A stretch of 8,564 nucleotides of DNA, taken from assembly GCA_964531735.1 (NCBI GenBank), contig CAZHGD010000235.1, forward strand, positions 1 through 8,564. The letters run 5' to 3'. Source of the DNA: CAZHGD01 sp964531735. GTDB lineage: Bacteria; Armatimonadota; UBA10988. The notes below the pieces were generated by a model. It did no database searches. It was given only the letters and a program-made list of their open reading frames with translations, and was not told where the DNA came from. Position numbers and translations under genes: made by a program. This document shows, in pieces, positions 5,793 to 8,564 of the stretch; positions within the stretch are counted from its first letter, which is position 1; every line of letters starts with the position of its first letter.

Positions 5793-6929
5793 ATGGCCTT
5801 CGGCAACGAGAGAGTGGCGGCTCCTACATCCGACATTGACAGACTCGACCCGGACGCGTACGTCCAGTCACTGACGCAAGCGCTGAAGGACATTGGGCCG
5901 CTCTCACCAGACCAGCAGAGGGACGAGAGTGAGAAGCTCCGACTGGTGCGGCAACTGCTCTGGTCCCATAAGCGTTGCGAAGAGCGTGCTGGCAAGCCTC
6001 ACTTGTCGGCGGTCCTGGAAGGTGCCGATGGACTGGTGACACCGGCGTGGGTAACGGCCCACTACCTGGTCAGGCAACTGGTCTACCGCCGCGCCCCCAG
6101 TGCCAGATACCGCCAAGGCGCCGGCACCTACGACGTCGACAAGCGCGCGGCAGATCAACTCCTCGGCACCTTGAAGTCCGGCTTGGGTACCACGGCGACC
6201 TCCGCGATCTCCTTGCTTGGCGGACCGGTTGGCGCCGCCTTCACTGCGCTGGGTTGGATCGGCTCGCTGGTCGATGCCCCTGGCACCAGTGAGGACAAGC
6301 GCATCGCGCAGTACATCAACCGTGGCCTGCAGCCGTTCTCGCTGACTGCTCCGCCGCCGGGCGTTGCTCGCACCACGCCGAATGGTGCTCCAGCCACACC
6401 GCAGCAAAGAGCTGCTCCGTCGGCCCCGGTCGTGGTCGTCCATCGCCTCAACCACGTTCACAGTGGCACAGTCTCGTACGTGATTCGTGACCCGCTGAGT
6501 CAGCAGCGGGCTGCGGTGGTCCGGGCCGAAGCCGGCTACAGCGAGGCGCACAATGAGCGCGACCGGCTCCGGTTGGCCGCCGGGCCGCACCCGTCCGAGA
6601 ACGCCAGCCGCGCGCTGGGCCAGGCGCAGGCCACCTTGGAGCAACGGCAGCGCCAGCTCCACCAGGCGCGCACGGCCCTGGCCACCGGCGCCCTGGACGC
6701 GGCCTTCGCGGCGGCGCGGCCACGGCGCGGCGAGCCAGACTACGCCCAGCGGGCCATCGCGGCGGCCCTGCCGTACCCCGTGACACCCAGCCTGCCGCCG
6801 GCCACGCCGCGGCCGGGCATCGCCGCGGCCCCGATCCAGGCGCGGCCGCTCGGTCCGCCATCGCCGGCGGCCAGACCCGACTACGACGGCTTCTACCGCG
6901 GCCTGGTCGTTGGACTGCGCGGTTACTGA
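5793..6929 (+). CDS. Gene D: unknown protein with central hydrophobic segment and coiled-coil-like region
   Basis: 378 residues, family not recognised. Residues 1-125 are helical and charged. Residues 131-160 form a Gly/Ala-rich hydrophobic stretch (TSAISLLGGPVGAAFTALGW at 136-155 is its core) that could cross a membrane or pack inside an assembly, as hydrophobic parts of tape-measure proteins do. Residues 180-212 are a Pro/Ala/Thr-rich linker. VVVVHRLNHVH (213-223) and neighbours look beta. Residues 240-305 are a Gln/Arg/Ala-rich helix, likely coiled coil. A second Pro-rich linker (325-360) leads to a C-terminal DYDGFYRGLVVGLRGY. There is no signal peptide. Start ATG 5793 has a GGAG site. 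Base composition changes within the gene: counted lines near the 5' end are 58-62 % GC, those after about 6600 are 77-85 %. In a tail module this is the tape-measure position, but it is short for that role and has no typical tape-measure repeats, so I leave function open. Confidence 0.75.
   Translation: MAFGNERVAAPTSDIDRLDPDAYVQSLTQALKDIGPLSPDQQRDESEKLRLVRQLLWSHKRCEERAGKPHLSAVLEGADGLVTPAWVTAHYLVRQLVYRRAPSARYRQGAGTYDVDKRAADQLLGTLKSGLGTTATSAISLLGGPVGAAFTALGWIGSLVDAPGTSEDKRIAQYINRGLQPFSLTAPPPGVARTTPNGAPATPQQRAAPSAPVVVVHRLNHVHSGTVSYVIRDPLSQQRAAVVRAEAGYSEAHNERDRLRLAAGPHPSENASRALGQAQATLEQRQRQLHQARTALATGALDAAFAAARPRRGEPDYAQRAIAAALPYPVTPSLPPATPRPGIAAAPIQARPLGPPSPAARPDYDGFYRGLVVGLRGY
6491..6510. repeat. 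Inverted repeat inside gene D near its composition step
   Basis: CCCGCTG and CAGCGGG form 7-bp perfect arms around AGTCAG. It lies close to where gene D changes from moderate to very high GC. No function can be assigned; chance occurrence is possible. Confidence 0.3.
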
Positions 6930-6934
6930 GGAGG
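6929..6934 (+). promoter_or_regulatory. Strong ribosome binding site of gene E overlapping the stop of gene D
   Basis: AGGAGG, a full Shine-Dalgarno match, begins on the last base of the TGA of gene D, six nt before ATG 6941. It is the strongest such site in the cassette and implies coupling to D. Confidence 0.7.
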
Positions 6935-6940
6935 AACTCC

Positions 6941-7831
6941 ATGGCTCAAGGCGTGCCGCCGGACGCGGCCGACCAGATCACCGCCGACGCCGGCCACCGC
7001 GTCGCCACGACCGGACCGAAGGACGCCACCTGGCGGCACCTCCACTCCGGTGCCATCACGCTGACCCTGGCCGATCCCAACCTGGACGCCCGTCGCGCGC
7101 ACTTCATGGCCCAGCAACGCCTGCGCGCCGCGCAGGTGGCCTATGGCACGTTGCGGCAAGCGCAGCACGGCACGCCCGAGCAGCAGGCCGCGGCGCTGCA
7201 GTCGGCCGAGGCGTTGCTGGCAGCCTCGGGGGCCGTCCCGGCTGGACCGGCGGGCCAGACCGGCGGCTTCGACACGGTTCTGAACGCCCTGCGCCAGGAG
7301 TGGCTCCCACACCTGATGGCCAAGGAACGCCAGGCTCGGCGCGACGCACTGACGGCTGTCTACGGCACGCCGGCCAACCCGCCGGAGGACCCGCTGCTGG
7401 GCCAACTGACCGCCACCGACCTGGCCGCCGGCCGCCTGGCCGCGGAGCGTGCCGGCCGCCTCGGCCTGACCGATGAGGCGTACTGGCAGCGCCTGGCCGA
7501 GGCCAAGTGGCACAATGACCGGCTGAGCTACCTCCAAGCGGAGCGCAAGCGGGTGCAGGGCACCAAGGTGAGCGGGCGCACCAGCGCCGACAAGGCGGCG
7601 GCCCAGGCGGCGAAGGACGACCGGCTGAAGGAGCTGGGCGACCAGATCAGGCAGACCGAGACCAACCGTGCGCATGGCCGGCGGGAGGCGCAAGCAGCGG
7701 AGCTACACTGCGCGGCCCCATCCACGTCGGGTGACGACGCCTATGCCGCCGGCCTGCGCTATGGCCAGGAGCTCCAGGGAGTCATCAGCGAGATGGTCCA
7801 CTCCATCTTGCGGAGTGCCCTGGATTGCTGA
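6941..7831 (+). CDS. Gene E: helical Ala/Gln-rich protein of unknown function, last gene of the cassette
   Basis: 296 residues, family not recognised. There is no signal peptide or membrane segment. Residues 47-97 are a long Gln/Ala/Arg-rich helix (RRAHFMAQQRLRAAQVAYG), followed by a short Gly/Pro-rich break (99-108). Residues 110-142 and 155-206 are further charged helices, with AYWQRLAEAKWHNDRLSYLQ at 180-199. Residues 213-255 are a Lys/Arg/Glu helix likely to form a coiled coil. After a short polar linker the protein ends with an amphipathic helix (DAYAAGLRYGQELQGVISEM, 266-285). The C-terminal D/Y/G/R-G pattern loosely resembles the end of gene D, and both follow a linker. Position and character suggest it acts with D, perhaps as a structural or scaffolding component; this is inference. 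The stop is two nt from the convergent stop of the next gene, with no terminator between them. Confidence 0.75.
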   Translation: MAQGVPPDAADQITADAGHRVATTGPKDATWRHLHSGAITLTLADPNLDARRAHFMAQQRLRAAQVAYGTLRQAQHGTPEQQAAALQSAEALLAASGAVPAGPAGQTGGFDTVLNALRQEWLPHLMAKERQARRDALTAVYGTPANPPEDPLLGQLTATDLAAGRLAAERAGRLGLTDEAYWQRLAEAKWHNDRLSYLQAERKRVQGTKVSGRTSADKAAAQAAKDDRLKELGDQIRQTETNRAHGRREAQAAELHCAAPSTSGDDAYAAGLRYGQELQGVISEMVHSILRSALDC

Positions 7832-7833
7832 GA

Positions 7834-8391
7834 CTAGAGGCGGCTGTCGATGAAGTCGCCTGTCGTGTGTTCCAGGTCATCGTATTCGCCAAGGTCAGGC
7901 ACGGCCATTGACCCGAACCTCGGGTCGCGCTGCAAGGCGCGCCGCCGCGCCGCCTCGATGCATCCGTCTAGCGAGGTCCTGCCGTCGAAGTAGAAGGGCT
8001 TGTCACGGTCGATCGTCTGTGGGAACTCGTCGAGTTTGTCGACCAGCACGTCGTTGGCCACTTGGTCGGTGAGGTTCCGGGCCTGGAGCCAGAGGTAGAA
8101 CGCCGACAGGCTGTCGGGGTGCTTCGTGTGGAAGTCCAGGCAGTCGTTCTCGGCCTGCTGGCATTTGAGCAGCAGGCCCCGGCGCTCTTCGGCGGTCTTC
8201 AGCGGCGGGTGCTTCGGCTGCCCGACGTAGCCACGGGCCTCGCGCAGATCGAGCAACCGAACTGCCATGTTCGCTGTCCACCGCAGTTCAGCCGACCCGT
8301 AGCCAAACCGGTCCCCCACCTTCGCCGATCCCGCCACCGCCGCCAGCCCGACCAGCCCGAGCAACACCAACCGCCGTCCCATCGCGCGCAT
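7834..8391 (-). CDS. Small exported protein of unknown function
   Basis: 185 residues from ATG 8391. Residues 1-23 form a signal peptide (MRAMGRR, then LVLLGLVGLAAVAGSA), so the mature protein is probably periplasmic or secreted. I do not recognise the family. The mature part is helical and polar, with Cys77, Cys84 and Cys144, a CQQAENDC pair that could form a disulfide, an aromatic FYLWLQARNL stretch (98-107) and an acidic C-terminus. A longer form beginning at GTG 8550 is possible in frame, but its first 53 residues are of low quality and would bury the signal peptide; a GGAGGAG site six nt before ATG 8391 settles the start. Helical pairs such as SAFYLWLQARN could be a remnant of TPR-like repeats, but this is weak. 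It converges on gene E with a 2-nt gap. Confidence 0.75.
   Translation of the reverse strand: MRAMGRRLVLLGLVGLAAVAGSAKVGDRFGYGSAELRWTANMAVRLLDLREARGYVGQPKHPPLKTAEERRGLLLKCQQAENDCLDFHTKHPDSLSAFYLWLQARNLTDQVANDVLVDKLDEFPQTIDRDKPFYFDGRTSLDGCIEAARRRALQRDPRFGSMAVPDLGEYDDLEHTTGDFIDSRL
7910..7926. repeat. 7-bp inverted repeat downstream of gene E, inside the convergent gene
   Basis: GACCCGA and TCGGGTC pair perfectly around ACC. It lies 79 nt past the stop of gene E and within the coding part of the convergent gene. It could end or protect the plus-strand transcript, but no U-tract follows. Confidence 0.25.
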
Positions 8392-8564
8392 GGCCGTCTC
8401 CTCCGCACCTGCCACCGGCCGCCCTCCTCTGAGCGCTTCGGCGTTCGGGCGGGCGTTCCTTGGAGTGACGCCGGGCAACGCGTCTTGGCCAACCAGCCGC
8501 ACCGACACCGCGCCACCGGCCGCCGAGGACCTGGACCAGCGCATCAACACAATCGTCGAGGTGC
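8390..8564 (+). CDS. Possible partial gene running off the right edge
   Basis: An open plus-strand frame runs from ATG 8390 to the edge (58 full codons, no stop). Only the last part looks coding: from about 8474 the codons mostly end in G/C and encode a plausible polar segment ending AEDLDQRINTIVEV. The first 25 codons overlap the 5' leader and Shine-Dalgarno of the divergent gene and are probably not translated; GTG 8465 is an alternative start. Neither start has a good ribosome binding site. No family can be named from so short a piece, and it may be spurious. Confidence 0.25.
   Translation, partial: MAVSSAPATGRPPLSASAFGRAFLGVTPGNASWPTSRTDTAPPAAEDLDQRINTIVEV
8398..8404 (-). promoter_or_regulatory. 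Ribosome binding site fixing the start of the small exported protein
   Basis: On the minus strand this reads GGAGGAG with a six-nt spacer to ATG 8391. The next ATG (8382) would have a 15-nt spacer and a shortened signal-peptide n-region. Confidence 0.7.

Noticed and set aside
6923..7693. Minus-strand 256-codon frame opposite gene E
   Set aside because: Gene E has a full AGGAGG site and helical coding character; the minus frame is a compositional shadow.
1..8564. CRISPR array, tRNA, rRNA, insertion sequence, integrase or attachment-site repeats
   Set aside because: No regularly spaced repeats, no clover-leaf or CCA-end pattern, no transposase or recombinase motifs, and no long direct repeats flanking the cassette were seen by eye.

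Overview
This window is high-GC bacterial DNA (most stretches about 65-80 % G+C) with dense coding on both strands and strong G/C preference at third codon positions. The left third is typical of large heterotrophic genomes of the Armatimonadota / Planctomycetota / Verrucomicrobiota / Hydrogenedentes kind. The clue is a secreted multidomain GH20-type glycoside hydrolase with a C-terminal beta-sandwich module that I associate with such phyla, followed by an exported TPR protein. This taxonomic guess is inference; no rRNA, tRNA or taxonomic marker gene is present.

Layout. (1) Positions 1-4070, minus strand: a GH20-like hydrolase (4070 to 1278) and, 71 nt downstream, a signal-peptide TPR protein (1206 to the left edge, incomplete) that looks like the N-terminal half of a TPR-CHAT (caspase-like) protein. 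They probably form one operon. (2) Positions 4071-4272: divergent intergenic region with two GC-rich hairpins and a local AT-rich, promoter-like patch. (3) Positions 4273-7831, plus strand: five tightly packed genes, called A-E here, most of them translationally spaced or coupled. B resembles a phage tail-tube protein and C a phage tail-assembly chaperone; D has a central hydrophobic segment and E is helical and Ala/Gln-rich. A strong 53-nt composite hairpin sits between B and C. (4) Positions 7834-8391, minus strand: a small exported protein of unknown function that converges on gene E with a 2-nt gap. (5) From about 8390 a possible plus-strand gene runs off the right edge.

The A-E cassette is the candidate for something undescribed. 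It has the gene order and protein character of a tail module (tube, chaperone, then helical/hydrophobic proteins), but no capsid, portal, terminase, sheath, baseplate, lysis or integrase gene lies in the window, and ordinary chromosomal genes flank it. It could be a domesticated tail-like particle, a fragment of a prophage, or an unrelated system. The homology calls rest on pattern recognition of short proteins and need profile searches.
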